In this document: piece by piece, positions 44,190 to 55,310 of the stretch | Layout: each line of letters begins with the position of its first letter | How positions within the stretch are numbered: position 1 is the first letter of the stretch | Assembly (NCBI GenBank): GCA_916700875.1 | Contig: CAKAKS010000067.1 | Coordinates: 4,651,409-4,715,408, forward strand | Source: Sebastes aleutianus | Lineage: Eukaryota; Chordata; Actinopteri; Perciformes; Sebastidae | Direction of reading: 5' to 3' | DNA: 64,000 bases | Made by a program: the position numbers and the translations under genes | Notes under the pieces: generated by a model | The model's input: only the letters and a program-made list of their open reading frames with translations | The model's database searches: none | What the model was told of the DNA's origin: nothing

Positions 44190-47100
44190 ATGCGTAGGAT
44201 CTTCGCTAATTGTGCACTCGCAGCGCTGCTGCTGGCTGCAGCCTGGGCAGACCACCACCACCACCACCATGATGGCTCTGATCACAGCCATGAGGGAGAA
44301 ATGAGCTGCCACAAGCTGTCGTCTCCCAATGCTGACTTTGCCTTTGCCCTCTACAAAAACCTGAATGCCAAGGCTGCTGCTGGAAAGAACATCTTCTACT
44401 CGCCGCTGGGCATCTCCACCGCCCTGTCCGTGCTGTCTACAGGGGCTCGTGGTGAAACCCACAGCCAGCTGTTCTCCAGCTTGGGATACAGCACCTTAAA
44501 CCAGACTCAGGTCAACGAAGCGCACGAGCATCTTTTCGACATGCTTGGACACAGCCATGAGAATCAGCAGCTGGATGTCGGTAACGCTGTGGCCGTGCGC
44601 TCTGGTTGCGATCCTCTGGAGAAGTTCCTGAAGGATGTCAGGCACCACTACTCTGGTGAGGTCTTCAAAGTCAGCTTTACCGATCCTGCTGAGGCTGCAG
44701 CTGAGATCAACAGATACATCGCTAACAAAACCCACGACAGGATCAAAGACATGGTGAAGGACCTGCACCCTGATATGGCCATGATGCTTATTAACTATGT
44801 CTACTTTAAAGGTAAGAAGTGAATTCAAGTCCATGTCTCAATGTGTAGTTTACCAACAGGCAAACAGGTATGATGATTGTAGACTGTAGAGCAGTGGTCT
44901 CAAACTCAATTTACCTGGGGGCCGCTGGAGGCAGAGTCTGGGTGAGGCTGGGCCGCATCAGGTATTCCACAAAAAAAGCTTTGTTAAAAAAAAAACCAAT
45001 CTTCTCAAACGTCATTATTAACAGTTCTTTAACTTGAATGGGTTCTTCTGAACATGAACGGTTCTTCTGAACATGGCCTATTGCGTCTCCCACTTTTCCT
45101 GAAATTGTCTGTGCTCGTCACCAACCTTTCTCTTCACTGCAGGCTTTGAAAAAGACATGATTGGGGCTGTGTGACAAGATATATATTCATTCCACTTGGT
45201 GTCACTCCGCAATAAAGTTGTGCCTGCTGTGTTTGTGTTGCTCTGCAATTACACCACCAAACCGCTAGTTGGCGGCGGCGTCTCTATGAGTTTCCTCTTC
45301 TTCTTCTTGTACTACAAACAGAAACTGAGTGGAGTTGGAGCTAATAACTGTTGAACCACAGAACTTTTACTGACATTACTGCAACGCCGAAAAGAGACAA
45401 TATATCTGAGTGGATTTGTGTGAACAAACATTGAAAAGATGGAGGCAGAGAGAAGTAGAACTTGGTCCTGGCTGCTCAGCATCGCTGAGAGACTGGACCA
45501 ATCACAGCTGTTGCGGTCTGCGTCGCCGCGACGTGTAGTTACATTTCTGGAGAGGTGCACGTCAGGCTACGGCGTCGATTCAACGCAGAAGTATAAATCA
45601 AGCTTTAATCAAGCTTATGCGATGTTACACGGGCGCCGCCACAGTTGTTGTGAAATGTTTCTCTGCTTGCATCAAGCCCGGCCGATTGCCCGCCCCCGGG
45701 AGCCATATACCCCGCTGTGATTGGTAGGTTCGTTCAGCTCGGGCTCGCGCAACAAAGGGACCTTCCACACACAACGCGGAAAAGTGCCATTCACATAAAA
45801 CTCGCGGGCCGAGGGCGCCTGGTTAGCTCAGTTGGTAGAGCGGGCGCCCATGTAACAAGGCTTGGTCCTGACCGCGGCGGCCCGGGTTCGAATCCGGCCT
45901 GTGGCCCTTTCCGCATCCACTCTCTCTCTCCCCCCTTTCCAAGACTCTATCCACTGTCCTGTCAATAAAAATGAAAAAATGCCCCCAAAAAAATAACTTT
46001 ATAAAAAAAAACAAAAAAAAAAAACTCGCGGGCCGCACTAACATTAAACTTTCATATCAAGGTGGGGGCCACAAAATATCGTCTTGCGGGCCGCAATTGG
46101 CCCGCGGGCCGCGAGTTTGAGACCCCTGCTGTAGAGCATACTTCAACTTTTAAAAACAACTGACAATAATAATTTGAACTGACATATCTACTCACATCTC
46201 CCCCCCCCCCCCCCCACTGCCTCATACAGGAGAGTGGAAAAAACAATTTAGTCGTGACATGACACGCAAGATGGACTTCCATGTGGACAAGACCACCAAA
46301 GTTCAGGTGGACATGATGATGAGGACGGGTGACTACGACACCTACTGGGATGTTGACAACCACACCACCGTCGTCATGCTGCCCTACAAGGGCAGCACCT
46401 CCATGATGATCGTCCTGCCTGATGAAGGCAAGATGACGGAGGTGGAGCGCATCATCAACAAGGACTACATCAAGCACTGTCGAAACTCAGTCTCTATGGA
46501 GTAAGATGAATCTTTATTTTTGAATCCTCATCCTCTAGAGATTGAGTAAATGTTGACTGGATTAGATGTTTTTGATTTACTAGAAACAACAAGTAAAGTG
46601 TTCATGATGAGCACAGTTTAACTTCATTATACAAGCTGTACTTTAACTGTATATTACAGTGTTTGTGACCCTGGTGTTGTTCTGTTTCTTAGATATGTGG
46701 ATCTGTTCCTACCAAAGTTTTCCATCTCTGCTGATGCTTCTCTGGAAAACACACTGAAAGAAATGGGCATAACCGACGCTTTTGAGGACAGGGCTGATTT
46801 CTCTGGCATTTCTGACGAGGTCATGCTCAAAGTCTCAAAGGTAGGAGAGGCAAACCTTTCTTCTTAGGCTCATTATTAATTTAAGTTCTTATGAACAACA
46901 TGGGAACCACGCCCCCTTTTGTGGGAAAACAATCCAACGTCCCTCATAGACGGTAACAGAGTAAACAGTTGAAACATGTCTCCAAACTTCTAAACAAACC
47001 GGTAATAGTAATAACGCTATGCTGAAGAGTTGCTGTGTAGTTGGTTGCACCAACAAGAAATCCCCAAACTCTGATCTCTGATTTGTTCCCCTGCTATGTC

Positions 47101-49385
47101 CTAAAAAGATATAATTGAGGGGTTTTATGGCTCCAAGCTATAGACCAGACCAGCATGGTTTATCTCCGAGGCTGCGCTCCCTTTGGGGGAAAGAAACTCG
47201 CTGTCACAGGAGAGAAAATGACCAAAAGCTGTTTTGTTGTGGGGTAACTGAGGCTTTCACACTGAGATTTGAGGCTCATACAAACCATGAATATTCACTG
47301 TCAGTGTGCTAAATGGCTAAATGATGCTGGTGCCAGTGACTAGCATGGCTAGCTAACGTTCGCTTGAGTGTGAGGCTGCTGCAATAATTATTCTGCGACC
47401 TTGCCTGAACCTGAGCCTTCTTGATAACTTAATAAATTAAGATTGATCGCCGCCATGTCCCTTCAGTATTCCCCCGCCCAACACAGGGGCTGGATATCTC
47501 TAGATATTTAATAGAATCATGCTAGGCTAACTGTTGTCTGTAAATAACCAACATGTTAATAACCAACTGTTTGATCTGTAGGCTGAGATTTAGTTGGAGA
47601 CGACAGTCTGATGCTGCTAGAACGTTAATGTTTGACTGTATTACTGCAGCAGCCCAAGCCCCCAGGAACAGCGCTGGTCGTTGATCCCCATTTAGGCTTC
47701 ATGTGCCAATGAGCAACTTTCATAGGAATGAACGGGGCCTGCCACCAACGCTGTATCCAGTTCTCTTAATACATCCATGCAGCAGCCTCCCACTCAAGCT
47801 AACATTAGCTAGCCATGCTAGTCACTGTTAACAGCATCATTTAGCCATTTTTCACACTGACAGTGAATATTCACGTATCGTATGTGCCTCAAATCTCAGT
47901 GTGAAAGCCTTGGTTAACCCGCTACACAACAGCTTTTCGTTATTTTTTCTCCTGTGACAGCGAGTTTCTTTCCCCTAAAATTGAGCGCAGCCTCGGCGAT
48001 GACGCCATGTTGGTCTGGTCTATAGCTTGGAGCCCTAAAGCTCCTCTATTATTTATTTTTTAGGACACGGCAGGGAAATCGTAGACCAGCGTTTTTGGAT
48101 TTATTGTTGGTGCAACCAACTACACAGCAACTCTTTGGCATAGCATTATTACTATTATCAGTTTGTTTAAAGTAGAAGTATGGAGACATTTTTCTAATTA
48201 TTCTGGTTACGCTGTTCCCGCCTATAAGGGACACGGGATTGTTTTCCCCCAAAAGGGGGCGTGGTCAATTAAGCCTAGTCTGGATGACATATTGCCTGTC
48301 TGATGTATACAGTCTCTTTTCAAAATAAACTTCCAACGTAGGTTTTCTTAGTTTTTAGGTTTAGTTTACGGTGACCAGACATCCCGGTTTTTCCGGGACA
48401 GTCCCTGTTTTCAAGCTGGGTGTCTTGAGTCCCGACAAATCTCTAATGCACCCTAATAATGCTTTCTTTCTGATCCCACTCCGTGTTCAAACGTGCCACA
48501 TGTGCGGCAAGTTAGCCATCCTGATGAAAATGCCTATGGTGCGTGCATATTAGCGTGCGTGCATGTGCACAAGTGTGCGGTACACTCAAGGGTCCCGTTT
48601 TGGGGATTTGAAAATATGGTCACCCTAGTTTAGTTACGCAACAAAACTACATGGTTAGGTTTAGGCAACAAAAGTACTTGGTTAGGCTTAGGAAAAGATT
48701 GTACGTTAGTACGTTTGTTACATAAAATAAGTACACTTGTTTTGTAACTGTCGTTAGCTAAGTACAGAAGTTACGTAACAAAACTACGGTACAATAAGTC
48801 ACTGTTGACTTGGCTTCACACAGGACACAAACAGTGGTCTCCTGGCTCAAAGTCCTGTGTTTGTTGTACCCATAGATATAAAACAGACCCATCCAATATC
48901 CACTCCCGCCCACCCTATGCAAACGTTCCCTCTCTTTATCCTACGTCAGTGGCTCTGACTGTCTAATAATGAGGCGGATGGGTGTATGTTGTTGGAGTTA
49001 GTTGGAAGGCCGGTGCGTGTCATACAGACGCTACAGGGTGCCTCAGTTGCATCGGTATTTGACAAGTTGGGAGTTAAAACGGGTTAACAGAACAGTGACA
49101 TGTTGAAAAACACTCCCTTAAGCTTCTACATTTTTTTCTAGACCTGCACTTCATTTCAAACTAGACTCTGACTGCCCCCTTTTTCCTCTACAGGTGTCCC
49201 ACAAGGCCACGCTGAGTGTCACTGAGATGGGAACAGAGGCAACGGGGGCCACTATTATCGAAATGATATTTCTCAGTTTGCCACCATCAGTCAGAATTGA
49301 CAGACCCTTCTTGGTCTTCATCCTGGAGAACTCCACTGAGAACATCCTCTTCATGGGCAAGATCAGCAACCCCACAGCCATGTAA
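44190..49385 (+). CDS. serpina1: Alpha-1-antitrypsin-like serpin, copy C
   Basis: Exons 44190-44811, 46230-46500, 46693-46840 and 49194-49385 join in frame to 410 aa. The non-coding exon ends at 43871, and exon 2 begins at 44181, 9 nt before ATG. It is three residues shorter than A because the His-rich tract after the signal peptide is contracted (ADHHHHHHDGSDHSHEG). The serpin core is intact, and exon 3 reads GEWKKQFSRDMTRK in frame. The loop is MIFL-SLPP, so P1-P1' is Leu-Ser, closest of the three to the Met-Ser of human antitrypsin and suited to chymotrypsin- or elastase-like targets (inference). Intron 2 holds a non-autonomous hAT element with a nested SINE. Confidence 0.9.
44892..46128. 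mobile_element. Non-autonomous hAT element in intron 2 of serpin C
   Basis: Ends CAGTGGTCTCAAACTC and GAGTTTGAGACCCCTG are inverted with one mismatch over 16 bp. An exact 8-bp target duplication CTGTAGAG (44884-44891, 46129-46136) flanks it. It is 1,237 bp, GC-rich at the ends (GGGGGCCGC, GCGGGCCGCG), with no transposase frame. The target octamer is the same one hit in gene A by a different element. Confidence 0.92.
45812..46020 (+). mobile_element. tRNA-derived SINE nested in the hAT element
   Basis: The tRNA-like head (45818-45905) has an A box around GGTTAGCTCAGTTGGTAGAG and a B box GGGTTCGAATCC, followed by a CT-rich body, CACTGTCCTGTCAATAAAAA and an A-rich tail. It is flanked by a 15-bp direct repeat AAAACTCGCGGGCCG (45797-45811 and 46021-46035), the mark of LINE-mediated insertion. 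The head would not fold as a working tRNA because extra bases follow the anticodon arm. Confidence 0.88.
46905..48310. mobile_element. THAP-bearing foldback element, serpin C copy
   Basis: Same element as 25838-27255, in intron 4 of gene C. The minus-strand frame 48049-48252 includes MPKSCCVVGCTNNKS. Confidence 0.7.
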
Positions 49386-49679
49386 AGGCACATGCTAGGA
49401 AAATGATAAATCACGGTCACAGGTGCCATCATGAAGATCTTATCAGGCTGTAGCAGGAATGTGCTTGTGTGCATGTATATCTTTGCAGGGGAGTTTTCAC
49501 TGGTCTCTGAATGGAACTAATTCTACAAAAGTATCATTAAAGAACATTTTGTTGATGTAAATGAGATGTAGAGCTGCAAAGATTGATCAGTCAGTTAGAC
49601 AGAAAATTAACTATTAACTATTTTGATAATCGATGAATTTTTTCAGTGAGCATGTACATGTCTTTTACTTTGTAAAGAT

Positions 49680-49685
49680 AATAAA
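49680..49685 (+). promoter_or_regulatory. poly(A) signal AATAAA of serpin C
   Basis: Same position relative to the stop codon as in gene A. Confidence 0.6.
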
Positions 49686-51406
49686 GGAGTGCCCTGAAAA
49701 AAGAAAAAAAGTGATTCAATTGTTCTATGCATTGTGCAGCATGACATCACATCCACAATAAATAGATACAACATATTTAAATTAGGGCTGTCAAAGTTAA
49801 CGCGATAATAATATGTAATTCGTTTTAACTGGCAAGGCCATTTTCAAAGGTGACCCTTGACCTCTGACCTCCAGATATGTGAATGTAAATAGGTTCTATG
49901 GGTACCCATGAGTCTCCCCTTTACAGACATGCCCACTTTATGATAATCACATGCAGTTTGGGGCAAGTCATAGTCAAGTCAGCAAATCTCTCTAGAAGGA
50001 ACATTTTGAAAAGATAAAAAATATGCGATCAATTTGCGATTAATCACAATTAACTATGGACAATCATGCGATTAATCGCGATTAAATATTCAAATGGATT
50101 GACAAACCTAGTTTAAATAAGATTAAATAATCTCATCCTTCCCTGCCAGTGTTACCTGCCTGATGCCATGCCTATATTTGGTCATAAATTATAAATAAAT
50201 TGTGGCCTGTTTCTGAGATAATCTGTCATTTTTCATTATAAATCCGGGCTATGTGGATTGACTGGAGGAGAATATACTCAGCATCACTTTATCTAGTGGC
50301 TTAACAGTTAAGTTTTATGTGGCCGATGACACAGTGGAGAGAGGATGTGTAACCAGATGGCCATCGGCCTCACATGACTCCTCGCCCTTTGACCTGTCAA
50401 CAGAGGAGTTGCTACAGGAGTATTTACACAATCAGTACACATACACTTTGTCTCCCGTGTCAACACCCACACACAGTGACTTCTTTTTTGATTGGATGGT
50501 GATCACTTCTATTCTGGAAACTGTTCAGAAACCCCCGTATTGTCAATGTAGCTAGGAAAGCCATCCATCCTCTGTAGTTTGTGGCTGTAAAGTTTCATGA
50601 GGCTGTGATTATCCTAGAGGTCACCACAGGTCATTTTATACTGGGAGGTCAAATAAAAAAAAAATATGGTCTCAATACAATGAAATGGCTATTATGGGGT
50701 TAACATCATCACACATGAATACAATTGGGCTCATTGGTTCCACAAGAGTCTCAGCTTCACAGTGATACCCAATTTATGCAATTCAAGAGTGTTTAGGGAC
50801 CCCAATGCATGTGATTGTCATAAAGTGGGCATGTCTGTAAAGGGGAGACTCGTGGGTACCCATAGAACCCATTTACATTCACATATCTGGAGGTCAGAGG
50901 TCAAGGGACCCGTTTGAAAATGGCAATGCCAGTTTTTCCTCGCCAAAACTTAGCCTAACTTTGGAGCATTATTTAGCTTCCTTCCCGAGGCTAGACCAAT
51001 GGATTCCTTAGGTTTTCTAGTTTCATATGATCGCCCACAATCCTGCAGGTCTCAGGGGCTTTTAAAGGACAATAACACTATTTTATAAGTTTTATTGTCA
51101 TAACTAAAACATCATGTACTATAGGCCTACTAACCATTTTTGAGAACTATTTTTTTTTTAATGGATGCTGTTCAGTTTCAACATAATCTCTGTTATGACT
51201 GTGCCTTGAGAAATATAAGGATGGGAGAGAGGTTTTCTTTGAAAAAATAAATAATGTATATCCTGAGTTTATCCATCTCCCTGATCCTCAGAAACTGCCA
51301 TGGGGAGAAAAATCAATGTGCAAAATATGTTGACTGTTGCCATAGAATAAGAGGTGCTACAAGTTCTGTAAATGTTTCTGATAGATTACACCTGTAAACG
51401 AATGTA

Positions 51407-51408
<2 letters not shown>

Positions 51409-51489
<81 letters not shown>

Positions 51490-51502
51490 GAGAGAGAGAG
51501 AG
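51409..51502. repeat. (TG)n(AG)n microsatellite, unit 3 end
   Basis: The longest of the three equivalent runs. It precedes the start of the truncated fourth unit. Confidence 0.9.
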
Positions 51503-51563
51503 GTAATTTTCAAACAATTAAAAAAAGAGAGATCCCAAAAAGAGCTTAAGAGCAATGCACCAA

Positions 51564-52341
51564 TCAGAGACAGGCAGAGACTGATGGAGCTCTAATCAGC
51601 CAATCAGAGACAGGCTGAGACTGATGGAGCTCTAATCACCCAAACAGAAACACCTGTTTGTGTCTGAAAGTGCTGAGTCATGGTTGGACGTTTGTGGTGA
51701 AAACACAGAGAAGGTACTACCTGAAAAAGACCCTATAATAAACTATAAGTTTTATAGCTGAAATTTCAGTTCACTCTTCAGTTTGAGCACCTCAAGACTT
51801 TGATGAAGATGTAGACGTGTCATTTGTGTGGATAAAATTAAAAATGACTGACAACTGGCAGTTTAAAAAGTCTCCACATTTGAATTTTTGCTCCAGACTT
51901 TCAAAAGTGAATTAACATTGTAGATGAGAGAGAGGAAGGGATCTCTTTTTTTTTTTTAAGCAGATAATTCCAAAACTGTAACACCTATTGCTTAAATGGG
52001 CACATCATCTGAAAGAAGACAAAAAATATCTACGTTTTGATGTATTATTTATATATGAGAATTGGAAGCTGTGGAACGTACAAGGTGTTTTGCCAGAAAG
52101 GGAGGGTTAGAGTGTGAGTGATGTCATCACTGTAAAGCAGCACAATACACACCCATTATAAACTCAGAAAAAGTCTGAGAAAAGCATTAAACTTAAACTG
52201 TGATAAATTGAAATTTTTGAAAGATATCAAAAAGCTGAATCATAGCTTAATAGTTCAAAGACTTGTAAATGGTTTAAAGTTTAAATGAAGTCTGTAGCTG
52301 AAAGTATGTGGGAGCAGTAGCGTTTCAAAGTGGAGTATGGA
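51564..52341 (+). repeat. Truncated fourth array unit (leader only)
   Basis: Matches the leader that precedes the pseudogene fragments in the other units, for example AACTGTAACACCTATTGCTT and the AAGCAGCACAATACACACCC block. The match stops at about 52341, before any serpin sequence. It marks the downstream edge of the array. Confidence 0.8.
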
Positions 52342-52757
52342 GTTGAAGTTGATTAGAGATTCAAAGAACAATACTGCTGAACAGCATTCACACTAATTAG
52401 TAATTGTTTATTTTATGTGCAACTGACAAACTCGATTTTGTACTGACCAGCATGTACAATATGGGGTCCAGCCTTAATTAGGGTTATTATATACTGTACA
52501 CCTGTGATTTTCCTAGTAATGAGCTACACCTGTGGAGGGGATAGTTTCCTTCCTCTGAGCCACAGAAAGAGCAGTAGGTCTGTGTTGTCTTGTGGCTGAA
52601 TTCTGGCTATATAGTTGTTGCAAATGTCATCAAGATGGTGGCAGCAGGCAGCTGTAATAAAGAGACTCCTATGTACGCTGCAGGGAAGAGATCTGCAGTA
52701 GCATGACAACAAACTAATTTTGCTTTGACTGAGGAAGCATTTTAATGAGCTTCAAGG

Positions 52758-52811
<54 letters not shown>

Positions 52812-53095
52812 TGACAAATACAAACAAGAAAGAAGCGATACAACCAGAATATTTATTTTGGAAAATCAGAAGAAATCGGACGTATCTCCCCATATAAATG
52901 TATCTGTTTCATGCTAGCGCGGTTAGCTGTTAGCTTTCGTGTGTTAAGCTAACCGGCTGCTAGCCGCATTAGCTAGCTAATTTGAAAACTGCATCACCCA
53001 TTTTGGCATTTTTGCTAAATATTAGCATTGGTAATATACTGAGTAAACATATGGTCAGCAGATAAGTGGATTATGCTATAAGAGCAAATTCAGTA
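52342..53095. other. Array-flanking spacer with (TA)n run, no gene seen
   Basis: AT-rich, with a TA dinucleotide run at 52762-52806 and a GCTAGC/TTAGC-rich stretch at 52910-52980. No convincing coding exon on either strand. Confidence 0.6.
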
Positions 53096-53385
53096 GTTTC
53101 TAATAGTTCTATAAATAGTAATAAAGCATTTCATTGATTAATAACTAATTGTAATAAAAATAGTCATTAATAAGTTTGTTTACAAATGTATTTATTAATC
53201 TATGAATAAATGGACTAAATTACAAAGTAATTCATTATTTGACATTTTAATGGGCAATAAAAAGAAGAATTATAAAAATAATTTACAAATGAAATATGAA
53301 TCCATCAATAAATAGTTCAAATTAAAAAGGGATTTACAAAAAAGAAAAAAACAGTAAATAAGTACATTATTTAAAAATACATTAA

Positions 53386-54117
53386 AGGGACTGTTTGTAA
53401 GAATTGGAAATTGCTTGTTAACAGCGACACCTGTGGCCGTTAAGTCAACGAAAGTCAGCGTCCTGTTGCTCGCTCTACAGAGACATGAACGAGCATCGCT
53501 CTAAACAGTGAGGAGACACACGTCAGCTAAAACCACAATATCACTCTATATTTCAGCTGCTTGGCAGTAATGTTAGCTGACCAGACGAAGGTCTTTCCAT
53601 GAATCAATGCTGATCCTAGTGTTGGCTTTTCCTGCCTCAGCCTCCCGACCGCGGCCGGAGGGAACAGGGGAGACACCGGAGTTTTGGTCGGAGCCGATAA
53701 CGTTTCTCTGCGGAGCCCCGTCACTTCACAAGACACGGGAAACCTCTGTTGGTCTGGAGGAGCTGCAGCAGTTATTTCTGCACAGACGTCCACTGAACAT
53801 TCACTAGATATTCTCAGAGCTAAACTAACTCTTCTGCAGTGTGGAGTGTGCGTGCATGCACGAGCGCAGTGTGTGAGTGAAGGCAGAGGAGCAGAGTACA
53901 GCAGAGACTCCGGTCCTGGAGACCAAAGCTACGGTCTCCCCCGCGTCCTCCGACCGCGGCCAACATTGTTTAACAGACGGACTTCACTAGATACAACCAA
54001 GAGGTTTTGGTGCTTCACTGTAGTTTGTGTTGGAGTCTGAGTCTGAACAGCGTCTGAGCGCGCATGGGACACTGACCCACAATGATTTATACGTGTAAGA
54101 AGTTACAAACAGTCCCT
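53386..54117 (+). mobile_element. TTAA-flanked MITE, AGGGACTGTTTGTAA family, copy 1
   Basis: 732 bp, flanking TTAA at 53382-53385 and 54118-54121, ends AGGGACTGTTTGTAA and TTACAAACAGTCCCT exactly inverted. Internal frames (53527-53793 minus, 53684-54040 plus) recur in every copy and show no domain. Confidence 0.88.
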
Positions 54118-54213
54118 TTAATGAATTCATAAATAAATAATGGAATTTAAAAATCTATTTGAAAATGCAGTTTAAAAAGACAAAAAAATAACTGGATTCA
54201 CAAATTGAATTAA

Positions 54214-54910
54214 AGGGACTATTTGTAACTTTCAGAAATGCTTCCTAACAGCGACACCTGTGGCCGTGAAATCAACGAAAGTCAGCGTCGGGCTCGCGCT
54301 TGCTCGCTCTAAATATACCTGAACGAGCATCGCTCAAAACGGTGAGGCGACACACGTCAGCTAAAAGCACAATATCACTCTATATTTCAGCTGCTTGGCA
54401 GTAATGTTAGCTGACCAGACGAAGGTCTCTCCATGAACATGATTTAGATCTGATCCTAGTGTTGGCTTTTCCTTCCTAAGTGCAGGCTGAAGCAGCGGGG
54501 CTCTGCAGCGTGTCTCCCTGCTCTCTCCGCCCGCAGCCGGAGAGAGCAGAGGAGACACCGGCACCCGGTCGGTAACGAGAGGGTAACGTAACTCTCTGAA
54601 GAGCTCCGTCACTTCACAAGACACGGGAAAGCTCTGTTGGTCTGGAGGAACTGCAGCATTTATTTCTGCACAAACGTCCCCTGTACATTCACTAGATATT
54701 CTCAGAGCTAAACTAACTCTTCTGCAGTGTGGAGTGAGCGCGCGTTCACGTCTAGAGGTGGAGCGAGACAGCGAGGACGCGCGCACATTCTGAGTGAAGG
54801 AGAGCAGGCAGCGGAGACGAGGCTCCAGCCACACGCGAGCGTGCATATGCGAACGCGCATGTGTGGCGACCCGCTACATTTATACGCTTAAAAAGTTACA
54901 AATAGTCCCT
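54214..54910 (+). mobile_element. TTAA-flanked MITE, same family, copy 2
   Basis: 697 bp, TTAA at 54210-54213 and 54911-54914, ends AGGGACTATTTGTAAC and GTTACAAATAGTCCCT. Same orientation as copy 1 and clearly diverged from it, so they are not a recent tandem copy. Confidence 0.88.
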
Positions 54911-55310
54911 TTAAGAATACTGGTTTTAATCAGGCATTTAAAAGGGCAACTTCTTTTCCCATTTGCATTTTCCTGCTGCTTTTACTAAACATTAGCTATC
55001 GGCTTTGCTAAGTCATTTAGCTTCTCTATTTGGCCTCTGCATTTAGCTTTTGAACTATTTATTGATGGATTAATAATTCATTTGTAAATTATTTTTAGAA
55101 TTTTGTATTGCCTATTAAAATGTCAAATACTGAATTACATTGTAATTTAGTCCATTTATTCAAAGATTAATTATTATTATTATTATTATTACTATTATTA
55201 TTATTAACAATAATAAAAATAATAATTTGTAAACAAATGTATTAATACCTATTTTTATCGTACAATTAGTTATTAATCAATTGAATGCTTTATTACTATT
55301 TCAGTGACTC

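Larger units (their letters stand above)
16590..52341 (+). repeat. Tandem segmental duplication: three serpin units plus a truncated fourth
   Basis: The block GGCAGAGACTGATG..AGCTCTAATCA recurs at about 16590, 30505, 38588 and 51564, marking unit starts. Each unit holds, in order, a shared leader, a serpin 3' pseudogene fragment, TTAA MITEs, and a complete serpin gene with flank. The units are about 13.9, 8.1 and 13.0 kb. The fourth matches only to about 52341 (GTTTCAAAGTGGAGTATG) and then turns into unrelated sequence. The middle unit is shorter because it lacks the sequence equivalent to about 18690-20240, 27300-27790 and 28915-30350; the first of those gaps is marked by an expanded TA run at 33108-33134. 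Confidence 0.88.
53098..55310. mobile_element. Large inverted repeat element with two TTAA MITEs inserted in it
   Basis: Arms at about 53098-53330 and 55045-55305 are inverted: ATTGATTAATAACTAATTGTA against TACAATTAGTTATTAATCAAT, and TTGACATTTTAATGGGCAAT against ATTGCCTATTAAAATGTCAA. The space between is filled by the two elements at 53386 and 54214. No coding sequence. Confidence 0.7.

Noticed and set aside
45820..45905. Functional tRNA gene
   Set aside because: A and B boxes are present, but extra bases separate the arms, a CT-rich body and A-tail follow, and the unit is flanked by a 15-bp target duplication: it is a SINE head.
53684..54040. 118-codon + frame, and the 161-codon minus frame at 54361-54846
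   Set aside because: Both lie within MITE copies of one family; similar frames appear in each copy without a protein domain.
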